64,000 nt of DNA from Aliihoeflea sp023389195 (GTDB lineage Bacteria; Pseudomonadota; Alphaproteobacteria; Rhizobiales; Rhizobiaceae). Where the stretch lies: assembly GCA_023389195.1 (NCBI GenBank), contig JAEWET010000052.1, positions 24,780 to 88,779 on the forward strand, given 5' to 3'. Shown here one piece after another: positions 52,144 to 61,197 of the stretch. Position numbers and translations under genes: made by a program. The stretch's first letter is position 1. Every line of letters starts with the position of its first letter. Under the pieces are notes generated by a model. It worked only from the letters and a program-made list of their open reading frames with translations, searched no databases and was not told the origin of the DNA.

Positions 52144-53376
52144 TCACGCCGCCCTGCCCTTGCCAAGGGCCAGCCATTGACGCGGATCGCTCGTCTGGCG
52201 GCTTTTGGTCGACAGCGAGGCGACGAGGTCGCTCAAGGCGTCGAGCGAGTGGACGGGGCGGAACTCGTCGACATGGTCGAGCATGACGCGCACGCCTCGG
52301 GCTCGCGGCTCGAAGCCGTCGAAGCGCAGGAGCGGGTTCAGCCAGATCAGGCGGCGGCAGGATTTGTGCAGGCGGTCCATCTCGCGGGCGAGCAGGTCCG
52401 TATCGTCGCGCTCCAAGCCATCGGTGATGAGAAGCACGACGGCCCCCTGCCCCAGGACGCGCCGCGACCAGAGCCGGTTGAACTCGTGCAGCGTCTCGCC
52501 GATGCGGGTGCCGCCCGACCAGTCCTTGACGGCGGCGGCGGCCTCGGCGAGCGCCTCGTCGGGATCGCGATGGCGCATCTGACGCGTGAGATTGGTGAGG
52601 CGCGTGCCGAAGACGAAGGTGTGGACGCGGCTGCGCTTTTCGCTCAGCGCGTGAAGAAAATGCAGGAAGATGCGGGAATATTGACTCATCGAGCCGGAAA
52701 TATCGGCCAGGACGACGAGCGGCGGATGGACGGTGCGCGCCGATTTGAAGCGCGGCAGCATCAGATCGCCGCCGGTGCGGAGCGCCTGGCGCATCATCGC
52801 GCGCGGGTCGGCCCGGCTGCCATGCGGATCGGGGCGGAAACGGCGGGTCGTCACGTGATCGGCTGGAAGCTGCAGGCGCGCAATGGCGGCGCGCGCCTCG
52901 ATGAGCTCACGCGCGCTCATCTGAGCGAAATCCTTGGCGCGCAGCACCTCGTTGCCCGAAACGGAAAAGCGGGCGTCGAACTCGACTTCCGGGATTTCCT
53001 GCTTCGTCTGGCGGTCGTTCTGGCCGAGGAGGGCTTCGGAGACGCGGCTTTCGGCCGGTTTCGGCTTCGACTTTTCCTTCATGTCCGGCGCGACGGGCGA
53101 GAACATGGCGATCATTTTCTCGATCAGCTCGCGCGAGCGCCAGTAGAGCCGGAATGCTTCGTCGAAGGTCGCGTGGTCCTCGCGCCGGTTCACCAGCACG
53201 GCATGAAGCGTCCAGTAGAATTCCTCGCGGGTGCCGATGCCGGCGGCGAGGACCGCCTCGATCGCATCCTTGACCGCGGCCGGGCCGACGCGCATGCCCG
53301 CCATGCGCAAGGTGCGGGCGAAATAGACGATGTTGTCGGCGATCCGGCCTTCGGCTTCGCTGCGCGCCGCGTTCAT
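52144..53376 (-). CDS. CoxE-type VWA-domain protein
   Basis: The product is 410 residues. The C-terminal half is a VWA_CoxE domain: LVVLADISGSMSQYSRIFLHFLHAL with an intact DxSxS metal site, then FGTRLTNLTRQMRHRDPDEAL and LLITDGLERDD. The N-terminal half is helical. CoxE works with the MoxR-type ATPase CoxD to assemble the Mo-Cu site of CO dehydrogenase in known systems. It begins 2 bases after the MoxR gene. Confidence 0.9.
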   Translation of the reverse strand: MNAARSEAEGRIADNIVYFARTLRMAGMRVGPAAVKDAIEAVLAAGIGTREEFYWTLHAVLVNRREDHATFDEAFRLYWRSRELIEKMIAMFSPVAPDMKEKSKPKPAESRVSEALLGQNDRQTKQEIPEVEFDARFSVSGNEVLRAKDFAQMSARELIEARAAIARLQLPADHVTTRRFRPDPHGSRADPRAMMRQALRTGGDLMLPRFKSARTVHPPLVVLADISGSMSQYSRIFLHFLHALSEKRSRVHTFVFGTRLTNLTRQMRHRDPDEALAEAAAAVKDWSGGTRIGETLHEFNRLWSRRVLGQGAVVLLITDGLERDDTDLLAREMDRLHKSCRRLIWLNPLLRFDGFEPRARGVRVMLDHVDEFRPVHSLDALSDLVASLSTKSRQTSDPRQWLALGKGRAA

Positions 53377-53378
53377 AG

Positions 53379-54308
53379 CTATTCGGCTGCCGCCAGTTCG
53401 GACTTGACCTCGTTCAGGATGCGCCGCCCCTCGCCCTGGCCGATGCGGGCGATGTCGTCCTGATATTTCAGGAGCACGCCGATCGTATCCGACACGGTTT
53501 CGGGGTCGAGCGCGACCTTGTCGAGTTCGGTCAGCGCACTTGCCCAGTCGATCGTCTCGGCCACGCCCGGCACCTTGAAAAGGTCCATCTGGCGCAGGCG
53601 CTGGATGAAGGCGACGACTTCGGCCGAAAGGCGCTCATTGGCCTGCGGCACCTTGCGCGCGACGATTTCCAGTTCGCGCTCGGCGGTCGGATAGTCGACC
53701 CAGTGATAGAGGCAGCGGCGCTTGAGGGCGTCGTGGATTTCGCGCGTGCGGTTGGTGGTGATGATGACGATCGGCGGCTCCTTGGCCTTGATCGTGCCGA
53801 GTTCGGGCACGGTGACCTGGAAGTCGGAGAGGATTTCGAGCAGGAACGCCTCGAACGCCTCGTCGGTGCGGTCGAGCTCGTCGATGAGGAAGACCGGGGC
53901 GGCGCCAGGTTCGCCGGACAACGCGTCGAGGACCGGGCGGCGGATCAGGTATTTCTCGGAGAAGACGTTGCGCTCCATCGCGTCGCGCTTCACCTCGCCG
54001 GCGGCTTCCTCCATGCGGATCTCGATCATCTGCGCGGCGTAGTTCCACTCGTAGACGGCGGAGGAGACGTCGAGACCTTCATAGCACTGGAGGCGGATCA
54101 GGCGGCGGCCGAGCGCGGAGGCGAGCACCTTGGCGATCTCGGTCTTGCCGACGCCGGCCTCGCCTTCGAGGAAGAGCGGGCGGCCCATGCGCAGGCTCAG
54201 GAAGAGCACCGTCGCAAGCGCGCGGTCGCCGACATAATCGGCGGATTTCAGCAGCTCCAGCGTCTCGTCAATCGAGTTCGGTACGGGACGCGGATGGGCT
54301 GTCGACAT
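53379..54308 (-). CDS. MoxR-family AAA+ ATPase (CoxD-like)
   Basis: The product is 309 residues. Walker A is GEAGVGKTEIAK, Walker B VFLIDELDRTDEAFEAFLLEILSD, and sensor 1 is around VIITTNRTREIHDALKRRC. It is typical of the CoxD branch that acts with VWA proteins in metal-cofactor assembly. The CoxE-type gene follows by 2 bases. Confidence 0.93.
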   Translation of the reverse strand: MSTAHPRPVPNSIDETLELLKSADYVGDRALATVLFLSLRMGRPLFLEGEAGVGKTEIAKVLASALGRRLIRLQCYEGLDVSSAVYEWNYAAQMIEIRMEEAAGEVKRDAMERNVFSEKYLIRRPVLDALSGEPGAAPVFLIDELDRTDEAFEAFLLEILSDFQVTVPELGTIKAKEPPIVIITTNRTREIHDALKRRCLYHWVDYPTAERELEIVARKVPQANERLSAEVVAFIQRLRQMDLFKVPGVAETIDWASALTELDKVALDPETVSDTIGVLLKYQDDIARIGQGEGRRILNEVKSELAAAE

Positions 54309-54328
54309 GGGGGCTCCGGGTGAACCGA

Positions 54329-54829
54329 TCAGGTTTCAAGACTGTGATAGCGGCGATCCTGATAGATCAATGGGGAAAGACTATCGCCGATGCGGATGCC
54401 TGTCACTTCACCGAAAAGTATGCGGTGGGTGGCGATTTCCTTGGTTTCGATGATGCGGCAGTCGAACGAGGTCAAGGCGCCGACGAGGACCGGGGCGCCG
54501 GTCTGGCCGGTTTCCCATTCGCCGAGCGCGAAGCGGTCCTTCTGGCTGAGACCGGTCAAGCCCGAGAAGGCATCGGCAAGCGCGCGTTGGTTCGACGACA
54601 GCGTGTTGAGTGCGAAGACGCCGTTTTCGGCGAAGACGTCATTGTCCGGCTTTACGCGGCTGAGGCAGACGAGGACAGTCGGCGGGTTGTCGGATACCGA
54701 GCAGCCGGCGATGATCGTCACGCCGCGCCGCCCGGCCGTTCCGTCGGTGGTGACGACATGGACCGCACCTGCGAAACGGGCCATCGCATCGCGGTAAAGT
54801 CCGGAATCCACTTGTCTCTTGTCGAGCAC
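54329..54829 (-). CDS. Flavin reductase domain protein
   Basis: The product is 166 residues if it starts at the GTG at 54829, with AAGGGG upstream; an open extension to 54883 exists. It has the split-barrel flavin reductase pattern: YRDAMARFAGAVHVVTTDGTAGRRGVTIIAGCSVSDNPPTVLVCLSR and FALGEWETGQTGAPVLVGALTSFDC. It would supply reduced FMN from NAD(P)H. It ends 20 bases before the MoxR gene and probably heads the seven-gene operon 54829-48596. Confidence 0.85.
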   Translation of the reverse strand: MLDKRQVDSGLYRDAMARFAGAVHVVTTDGTAGRRGVTIIAGCSVSDNPPTVLVCLSRVKPDNDVFAENGVFALNTLSSNQRALADAFSGLTGLSQKDRFALGEWETGQTGAPVLVGALTSFDCRIIETKEIATHRILFGEVTGIRIGDSLSPLIYQDRRYHSLET

Positions 54830-54976
54830 GGCCACCCCTTCATCGAACACGGCGCATATAGGGCGCCGCGCAATCACCACCAAGCACGTCCTTCCCGATT
54901 AGCCGGTTGCGCGCCCGGCTGCCAGCCTTTACCTGTGAAAGCAGCCTTCACAGCCTGGCCGGTCAGCAAACCATCG

Positions 54977-56002
54977 ATGCCGCACAGTCTCAAATCCGTC
55001 CTCCTTCTCGGCGCCCTGACGCTGGCCTGCACGAGTGCCGGCGCGCAGACGCGCATCGGGCTGGCCGTGCCGGGAGGCGAGACGGCGCCGCTGCTCGAAG
55101 CGCAGATGCGCGCGGGCGCGCTGGCTGCAATCGACGCGGTCGATGGCGAGCTCATCATCGAACCGGATGCCTGCACGAGCGAAGGAGGAAGTGCTGCGGC
55201 GCGGCGCTTCGTCGATGACGGCGTTTCGGCGGTGGTCGGATTTCTGTGCACCGAGGCGATCGAGGCGGCGCTGCCGATCCTGACCGAGGCGGGCATCCCC
55301 GTCATCGCCACCGGCATCCGTACGGACAGCCTGACCGACCGGCGCGAGCGCACCGGCTGGCAGGTGTTCCGGCTCGGGCCGCGGGCGGATGCCGAACGCG
55401 ATGCCGCCGCTCGCTACGTGATCGACACCTGGCGCGGATCGCTCTTCGCCATCGTCGACGACGGCACGATCTATGGACGCGAGATCGCCGAGACGGTTCG
55501 GATCGCGGCGGAGGAATCGGGGCTTGTGCCGGTCTTCGTCGATACGTTCCGGCCGCAACTCGACAACCAGATCGGGCTCGTCGGGCGGCTGCGGCGTTCG
55601 GGCGCGACGCATGTCTTCGTCGGCGGCGACCGCGAGGACATCGCGATCATGGCGCGCGATGCGGCCGGGCTCGGCTATGCGCTGACGATCGCCGGCGGCG
55701 AGGCGTTGCGGGCGGCGGGCGAAACGCCGCTTGTCGAAGGGATCGTGATGATCGCGGCGACGCAGTGGGAAGATGCGGTCGCGCCGGATGCCGAGAAGCC
55801 GGCCGAGGAACAGGGCTATTTCCTGCCGGTCCATGCGGCGGTTGAGATCGCGGTTGCGGCTTCGGAGAATGACGAGGCGATCGGCGACGGCCGGTTCGAG
55901 ACGATCATCGGGCCGGTCGAATTCGACGCGAAGAGCGATCTGGAAGGCCAGGTCTATCGCAGCTACCGTTTCGACGGTTCAAGCTTCGTGCCGGTGGACT
56001 GA
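54977..56002 (+). CDS. Periplasmic branched-chain amino acid-type ABC substrate-binding protein
   Basis: The product is 341 residues from the ATG at 54977; a long open extension upstream is not part of the family. A signal peptide (LKSVLLLGALTLACTSAGAQ) is followed by a type I periplasmic binding fold: RIGLAVPGGETAPLLEAQMRAGALAAID, VVGFLCTEAIEAALPILTEAGIPVIA, and FRLGPRADAERDAAARYVID. No permease or ATPase genes are adjacent. Its stop overlaps the start of a P1 peptidase gene (TGATG). Confidence 0.88.
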   Translation: MPHSLKSVLLLGALTLACTSAGAQTRIGLAVPGGETAPLLEAQMRAGALAAIDAVDGELIIEPDACTSEGGSAAARRFVDDGVSAVVGFLCTEAIEAALPILTEAGIPVIATGIRTDSLTDRRERTGWQVFRLGPRADAERDAAARYVIDTWRGSLFAIVDDGTIYGREIAETVRIAAEESGLVPVFVDTFRPQLDNQIGLVGRLRRSGATHVFVGGDREDIAIMARDAAGLGYALTIAGGEALRAAGETPLVEGIVMIAATQWEDAVAPDAEKPAEEQGYFLPVHAAVEIAVAASENDEAIGDGRFETIIGPVEFDAKSDLEGQVYRSYRFDGSSFVPVD

Positions 56003-57012
56003 TGGCGTTCAGGGCCGGGCCGCGCAATCTGATTACCGACGTGGTGGGGCTTTCCGTCGGCAATGTGCATGACGAGAAGGTGCGCTCGGGGGTCAGCGTC
56101 GTACTTTGCGACGCGCCAGCGATCGCCAGCTACCAGGTGCTGGGCGGCGCGCCGGGGACGCGTGAAACGGATCTTCTGGAGCCGCACAATTCGGTCGAGA
56201 CGGTGCATGGGATCGTGCTTTCGGGCGGCTCGGCGTTCGGGCTCGACGCGGCCTCGGGCGTGCAGGCGGCGTTGCGGGAACGTGGGATCGGCTTCGAGGT
56301 GCGCGGGCAGAAGGTGCCGATCGTGCCGGCGGCGATCCTGTTCGACCTCGCCAATCAGGGCGACAAGGATTGGGGGCGCTACCCGCCTTATCGGGAGCTT
56401 GGGTTCGAAGCCGTGGCGGCGGCAAGCGCCGAGTTCGCCATCGGAAGCTTTGGAGCAGGCTTTGGCGCGCTGACGGCGGGGTTGAAGGGTGGGCTCGGCT
56501 CGGCCTCGACCGTGCTGGCGAACGGCATTACCATCGGCGCGCTGGTCGCGGTCAATCCGACCGGGTCGGTGACGGTCGGGCGCGGCCGGCATTTCTGGGC
56601 GGCGCCGTTCGAGATCGGCGACGAGTTCGGCGGGCACGGCCTGCCCTCGCCGCTACCGGCGGACGCACAGGACGTGCTGATCAAGTTCCGCGACCCGGTT
56701 TCGCCGGTCGCCAATACGACGATCGCGGTGATCGCGACGGATGCGGCGCTGACCAAGGCAGCGGCGAAGCGGCTGGCGATCTCGGCGCATGACGGATTTG
56801 CGCGCGCGATCTGGCCGGCGCATACGCCCTATGACGGCGACCTCGTCTTCTCGCTGGCGACCGGGCGCAATGCGGCACGGCTCGATCCGGCGATGGAGAT
56901 GGATTTCCACGCAGCCGCGGCGGCGACCATGGCGCGGGCGATCGCGCGAGGCGTTCACGCCGCGAGCGCCATGGCGGGTGATCTCATGCCGGTGTGGTCG
57001 TCGAGGACATAG
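56002..57012 (+). CDS. P1 family peptidase (DmpA/BapA-like aminopeptidase)
   Basis: The product is 336 residues. It matches the DmpA Ntn-hydrolase family: NLITDVVGLSVGNVHDEKVRSGVSVVL, SGGSAFGLDAASGVQAALRERGIGF and GLGSAS. A likely self-cleavage site lies in VANTTIAVIATDAAL (N238-T239-T240), where the new N-terminal Thr/Ser becomes the nucleophile. Relatives cleave N-terminal D-residues or beta-amino acids from small peptides. There is no signal peptide, so it is cytoplasmic. It is translationally coupled to the binding-protein gene upstream. Confidence 0.9.
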   Translation: MAFRAGPRNLITDVVGLSVGNVHDEKVRSGVSVVLCDAPAIASYQVLGGAPGTRETDLLEPHNSVETVHGIVLSGGSAFGLDAASGVQAALRERGIGFEVRGQKVPIVPAAILFDLANQGDKDWGRYPPYRELGFEAVAAASAEFAIGSFGAGFGALTAGLKGGLGSASTVLANGITIGALVAVNPTGSVTVGRGRHFWAAPFEIGDEFGGHGLPSPLPADAQDVLIKFRDPVSPVANTTIAVIATDAALTKAAAKRLAISAHDGFARAIWPAHTPYDGDLVFSLATGRNAARLDPAMEMDFHAAAAATMARAIARGVHAASAMAGDLMPVWSSRT

Positions 57013-57021
57013 GAGACGCCG

Positions 57022-57738
57022 ATGCGTTCGCTGATCGCCGCCTTTGCGATGTGCATATCTGGCCAGGCCGCTGCCGGAGATACCGCCGAACTCGGCATTC
57101 TTGGCTTCAGCGCGGACGGCGCGATCTTCGCGTTCGAGGAATATGGCATCCAGGACGGGTCGGGCTTCGCCTACGCCAACCGGTATTATATCGAGACTGC
57201 GACCGACAGCTTCGTCGCAGGCACGCCGATCCGCGTACTTTCGGAGGAGCAGGACGCCTCGATCGAGGATGCGCGGGCCAAGGCGCGGCTTCAGGGGGCC
57301 GACATCGTCGATGAAAACGAGCTCGCCGCGAACCGGGGGTTTACGGCGGGTGCGAATGCGGTGACCGAGATTTCGGCCGATCCGCTTGCGATGGAGGTCA
57401 ATCCGCGGCCGGTATTCCCGCCGATCGACCCGCCGCTTGCGATCCGGCTCGAGGAGATTGCGTTCGAGGTGCCGGAAAACTGTGCGTTCGCGGCCGAGCG
57501 CCATGTCGGGTTCCGGCTTCTCAAGGTGAGCCATGAAGGCGGGGTGGCGACGGAGCTTTTGCACGAGGATGAAAGCGTTCCGGCAAGCCGCAGTTGCCCG
57601 CTCGGCTACCGGATCGGTGCGGTGCAGACTTTCTTCCCGGAAGGCGGCGAGCCGGTGTTCGTGGTGCTGATCGCCGTGAGGCGCGTCGGCTTCGAGGGAC
57701 CCGATCATCGCTGGATCGCGGTGCCCGGCAAACTATAG
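57022..57738 (+). CDS. DUF2259 secreted protein
   Basis: The product is 238 residues with AGGAGAC upstream of the ATG and a short signal peptide (RSLIAAFAMCISGQAAAG). The opening AELGILGFSADGAIFAFEEYGIQDGSGFAYANRYYIE and closing VLIAVRRVGFEGPDHRWIAVPGKL are the DUF2259 landmarks. It is periplasmic; function is unknown. It starts 9 bases after the peptidase gene and precedes purB. Confidence 0.88.
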   Translation: MRSLIAAFAMCISGQAAAGDTAELGILGFSADGAIFAFEEYGIQDGSGFAYANRYYIETATDSFVAGTPIRVLSEEQDASIEDARAKARLQGADIVDENELAANRGFTAGANAVTEISADPLAMEVNPRPVFPPIDPPLAIRLEEIAFEVPENCAFAAERHVGFRLLKVSHEGGVATELLHEDESVPASRSCPLGYRIGAVQTFFPEGGEPVFVVLIAVRRVGFEGPDHRWIAVPGKL

Positions 57739-57807
57739 AGCGTTGAGCCTTTGGACCTCGTCTGTTAGGGAGCGGGCGAAAGCCTCCCAAACGTCAGGAC
57801 GAGACGC

Positions 57808-59115
57808 ATGATCCCGCGCTATTCGCGGCCCGAAATGGTCGCCATCTGGTCTCCGGAAACGAAGTTCCGCATCTGGTTCGAGATCGAGGCGCATGCCTGC
57901 GACGCGCTCGCCGAGATCGGCGTCATCCCGAAGGAGGCGGCGCGGAACATCTGGGAAAAGGGTGGCGCGGCTAAATTCGATGTCGAGCGTATCGACGAGA
58001 TCGAGCGCGAGACCAAGCACGACGTCATCGCGTTCCTGACCCATCTGGCCGAATTCATCGGGCCGGATTCGCGTTTCGTCCATCAGGGCATGACCTCGTC
58101 GGACGTGCTCGACACGACGCTGAACATCCAGCTCGTGCGGGCGGCGGACCTCTTGCTCGCCGACATGGACCGGGTGCTGGCGGCGCTGAAGAAACGAGCC
58201 TTCGAGCACAAGGACGACGTCAGGATCGGCCGCAGTCACGGCATCCATGCCGAGCCGACGACGATGGGGCTGACCTTCGCACGGTTCTACGCCGAGATGG
58301 CCCGCGGGCGCGACAGGCTCGTGGCCGCGCGGGCGGAGATCGCGACCGGGGCGATTTCGGGCGCGGTCGGGACCTTCGCGAACATCGACCCGAGCGTCGA
58401 AGAGCATGTCTGCGCGAAGCTGGGACTGAAACCGGAGCCGATCTCGACACAAGTCATTCCGCGCGACCGGCATGCGATGTTCTTCGCCACGCTCGGCGTC
58501 ATCGCCTCGTCGATGGAGAACGTCGCGACCGAAATCCGGCACATGCAGCGCACGGAAGTTCTGGAAGCGGAAGAGTTCTTCGCACCCGGGCAGAAGGGCT
58601 CGTCGGCGATGCCGCACAAGCGCAACCCGGTGCTGACGGAGAATTTGACTGGGCTCGCACGGCTGGTGCGCATGTCGGTGACGCCGGCGCTGGAGAACGT
58701 GACGCTCTGGCATGAGCGCGACATCAGCCATTCCAGCGTCGAGCGGGGCATTGCGCCGGATACGACGATCACGCTCGACTTCGCGCTGAACCGGCTCGCG
58801 GGCGTCATCGAGAAGCTGGTGATCTATCCCGAGACGATGCTCGCCAACATGAACAAGTTCCGTGGGCTCGTCATGAGCCAGCGCGTTTTGCTCGCACTGA
58901 CGCAGGCGGGCGTCAGTCGTGAGGATTCGTATCGGCTGGTCCAGCGCAACGCGATGCGCGTCTGGGAACAGGGCGCCGACTTCCTCGAGGAACTGCTCAA
59001 GGATTCAGACGTGCGCGCCGCGCTTTCGGAAGAGGAAATCCGCGAGAAGTTCGATCTTGGCTATCACACCAAGCATGTCGACACGATCTTCGCGCGCGTG
59101 TTCGGCAATCGCTGA
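57808..59115 (+). CDS. purB: Adenylosuccinate lyase
   Basis: The product is 435 residues, the usual length for the short bacterial form. Catalytic segments are intact: TSSD at 97-100, GRSHGIHAEP with the catalytic His region around 144-147, and the GSSAMPHKRNP signature at 264-274 with the serine loop. It acts twice in purine synthesis, on SAICAR and adenylosuccinate. purC lies 4 kb downstream on the same strand. Confidence 0.97.
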   Translation: MIPRYSRPEMVAIWSPETKFRIWFEIEAHACDALAEIGVIPKEAARNIWEKGGAAKFDVERIDEIERETKHDVIAFLTHLAEFIGPDSRFVHQGMTSSDVLDTTLNIQLVRAADLLLADMDRVLAALKKRAFEHKDDVRIGRSHGIHAEPTTMGLTFARFYAEMARGRDRLVAARAEIATGAISGAVGTFANIDPSVEEHVCAKLGLKPEPISTQVIPRDRHAMFFATLGVIASSMENVATEIRHMQRTEVLEAEEFFAPGQKGSSAMPHKRNPVLTENLTGLARLVRMSVTPALENVTLWHERDISHSSVERGIAPDTTITLDFALNRLAGVIEKLVIYPETMLANMNKFRGLVMSQRVLLALTQAGVSREDSYRLVQRNAMRVWEQGADFLEELLKDSDVRAALSEEEIREKFDLGYHTKHVDTIFARVFGNR

Positions 59116-59164
59116 CCGCTACCCTGCATGCCGCGCGACGCGATGATCGCGCGCGCGGCGGCGG

Positions 59165-59509
59165 TCATGCAATGATCTCGATCGCCAGGAGCGTGGCCGC
59201 AAGCATGCCCGCGCCAGCGAGGAATGGCGAGCGCCACCGGTTGGCGCGAACCGCCACAGCGTCGTTTGCGATCGACGCTCGATCGACAGCAGCCCTGACC
59301 GGCAGAGGCGCACGGACGAGCGGGGTCGGATAGACCGACGGAACGATGATCGGCTCATCGTCCCTGCTGGTTCGCTTCATCATGAGGTCGCGGGCGACCA
59401 GGGCACGCTCGATACTCGCGATCTGACTTTCGAGAAGATCGAGACGGTTGTGGATCGCGGCCATGGTGGCGTTGTCATCCGCGTGGTGATTGTTCCCGAC
59501 TTGCAGCAT
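59165..59509 (-). CDS. Small membrane-anchored hypothetical protein
   Basis: The product is 114 residues from the ATG at 59509, with GGAGG about 8 bases upstream. A predicted coiled helix (NATMAAIHNRLDLLESQIASIERALVARD) at the N-terminus is followed by a proline-rich middle and one C-terminal membrane helix (FLAGAGMLAATLLAIEIIA). No family is recognised. It sits convergent to purB. Confidence 0.6.
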   Translation of the reverse strand: MLQVGNNHHADDNATMAAIHNRLDLLESQIASIERALVARDLMMKRTSRDDEPIIVPSVYPTPLVRAPLPVRAAVDRASIANDAVAVRANRWRSPFLAGAGMLAATLLAIEIIA

Positions 59510-59723
59510 CAGCGTTCCTCCATCGACCGGGATATACCTCACCGGCCAAATGAATCTTGAACGGGCGGATCATCGATCAATTCCCTGCAAACGGCCGCTC
59601 ACAGCCTTGTGATTGAAAGAATGGGCAAGTGATTGGGAACCGGAAAGCTGCGCCCGCATTATTCCCGCATAGCTGCAACGGACCCCCTCACCGACGCAGC
59701 GAGACGAGAAGACCCCCTCCAGT

Positions 59724-59757
59724 AAGAAGTCCGCGTTTCCCCTGACGCGGACTTCTT
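59724..59757. other. Long hairpin in the 59.5-59.8 kb gap
   Basis: AAGAAGTCCGCG and CGCGGACTTCTT are perfect 12-base inverted arms around a 10-base loop. No T run follows on either strand, so a true terminator is unsure. It lies just downstream of the minus-strand lipoprotein gene and could end or stabilise its transcript. Confidence 0.55.
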
Positions 59758-59768
59758 CGCATTTGTGG

Positions 59769-60077
59769 CTATCTCAGGCAGTCAGCATAAATCGTCTGCG
59801 TCGCACGCGCCCCGTCAGGCACCACCGACATCGACAAACGCCCACCGACGACGAGTTCGGTCGCCACGGACGTTACTTCGTGTCGGATATAGTTGAAGCC
59901 ACGACTGCAAAGTTCAGCCCGGTCAGGGTTTCGCGATCTTACTTCCGCGATCATCATCTCTACGCCCGCAGGGCTGTTTCCCGGGACTGCGTCTGCTGTC
60001 ATTTTCATCGCGGAGCCTTGGCATCCCGCAATGGCTCCGACGGCCAGGAACATGAAGGCAGCCTGGTACGTGCGCAT
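59769..60077 (-). CDS. Small putative lipoprotein
   Basis: The product is 102 residues from the ATG at 60077, with GGAGG 8 bases upstream. The leader RTYQAAFMFLAVGAIAGC ends in a lipobox (AIAGC), giving a lipid-anchored protein of about 85 residues. The mature part has two further Cys (ELCSRGFNYIRHEV, YADCLR) that may pair. No known family. Confidence 0.66.
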   Translation of the reverse strand: MRTYQAAFMFLAVGAIAGCQGSAMKMTADAVPGNSPAGVEMMIAEVRSRNPDRAELCSRGFNYIRHEVTSVATELVVGGRLSMSVVPDGARATQTIYADCLR

Positions 60078-60240
60078 CACCACAGCCTCCGCTGCACGGC
60101 CATTTCACCGGCCGGCAGGACGTTTGCAGAATAGCATGACATCGTAACGGATCAACGCGAACGCAATCCGATCGAAACCCCGCTTCGCGGAATGTCTTGA
60201 TGCGCGCTCACCTTTGCTATGCACCTGGCACACGAATTAC

Positions 60241-61044
60241 TCAGGCAGCCCTCACCCGAATTTCCGTCCCCCACGGATCGCGAAGCGTGCGTCCCGCGTG
60301 GTCGCTCGACGCCAGTTCCACATAGGCGAGCCCGGCACGCTCGGGATCGCGCGGGCCGGCGCCGGCGCTCGCCCAACTGTTGGCGCCGATATGGTGGTGG
60401 TAGCCGCCGGAGGCGAGGAACACGGCCTGCGCGCCGTAGCGCGCCATCGTGTCGAAGCCGAGTTCGGAATGCCACCAGTCTTCGGCCGCTTTCGGATCGC
60501 CGACGCGCAGATGGACGTGGCCGACGACCATCGCCTCGGGCGCGCCATGCCAGGCGGGCGTAGAGGCGTCGATTTCGCCGAGAAGGTTTTCGATGTTCAG
60601 CCGCTCCGTCGCCATCGCGATGTCGGCGCCGTTCTTTTTCCACGTTTCCTTCGGCCGGTCGGCATAGATTTCGATGCCGTTGCCCTCGGGGTCGTTCAGA
60701 TAAAGCGCCTCGCTGACGAGGTGGTCGGACGCGCCCGTCACCGCGAAGCGGCTTTCGCCGGCATGGCGAACCCAACGCGCGAGATCCTTACGGGTGGGCA
60801 GCAGGAAGGCGGTGTGGAACAGGCCGGCGCTGCGCGGGTCGTCCGGCCTGGCCGATGGAGCGCTTTCGATTTCCAGCAGTTCGCGGCCTTCGACGCCAAG
60901 CACGATGGCGCTGTCGCGGCGGGCGAGTTCGGAAAGGCCCAGCAATTGACGATAGAATTTCGCAAGCGCGTCGGCGTCGCGCGCCTTCAACCCGACTTTG
61001 GCGATATGCGTCGGCGTGGTCGCCGAGAACGGCAGTTCGGTCAT
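60241..61044 (-). CDS. Two-domain VOC protein, catechol-2,3-dioxygenase-like (CatE type)
   Basis: The product is 267 residues from the ATG at 61044. It has two vicinal-oxygen-chelate modules. The first runs ATTPTHIAKVGLKARDADALAKFYRQLLGLSEL to YLNDPEGNGIEIYADRP. The second runs VVGHVHLRVGDPKAAEDWWHSELGFDTMARYGAQAVFLASGGYHHHIGANSW to the end. Metal ligands fit H(VHLRV), H(YHHHIG) and a C-terminal acidic residue. It resembles the CatE/YfiE group, whose true substrates are often unknown. Confidence 0.85.
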   Translation of the reverse strand: MTELPFSATTPTHIAKVGLKARDADALAKFYRQLLGLSELARRDSAIVLGVEGRELLEIESAPSARPDDPRSAGLFHTAFLLPTRKDLARWVRHAGESRFAVTGASDHLVSEALYLNDPEGNGIEIYADRPKETWKKNGADIAMATERLNIENLLGEIDASTPAWHGAPEAMVVGHVHLRVGDPKAAEDWWHSELGFDTMARYGAQAVFLASGGYHHHIGANSWASAGAGPRDPERAGLAYVELASSDHAGRTLRDPWGTEIRVRAA

Positions 61045-61197
61045 GATGATCTCCTTGGCGGATGGCTCCGCAGATACCGACAAGATCGTATGCGCGACTG
61101 TTCAATGCAATTTCGATTTCGACGACAACTCGTTCGCAATCGTGGAACAATGCCGTCGAGGTTGCGCATGGCGGCGGCGCTCGCTACATGGCGCGCC

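Noticed and set aside
59116..59164. GC-rich inverted sequence after purB as a terminator
   Set aside because: The stem is irregular and no T run follows on either strand.
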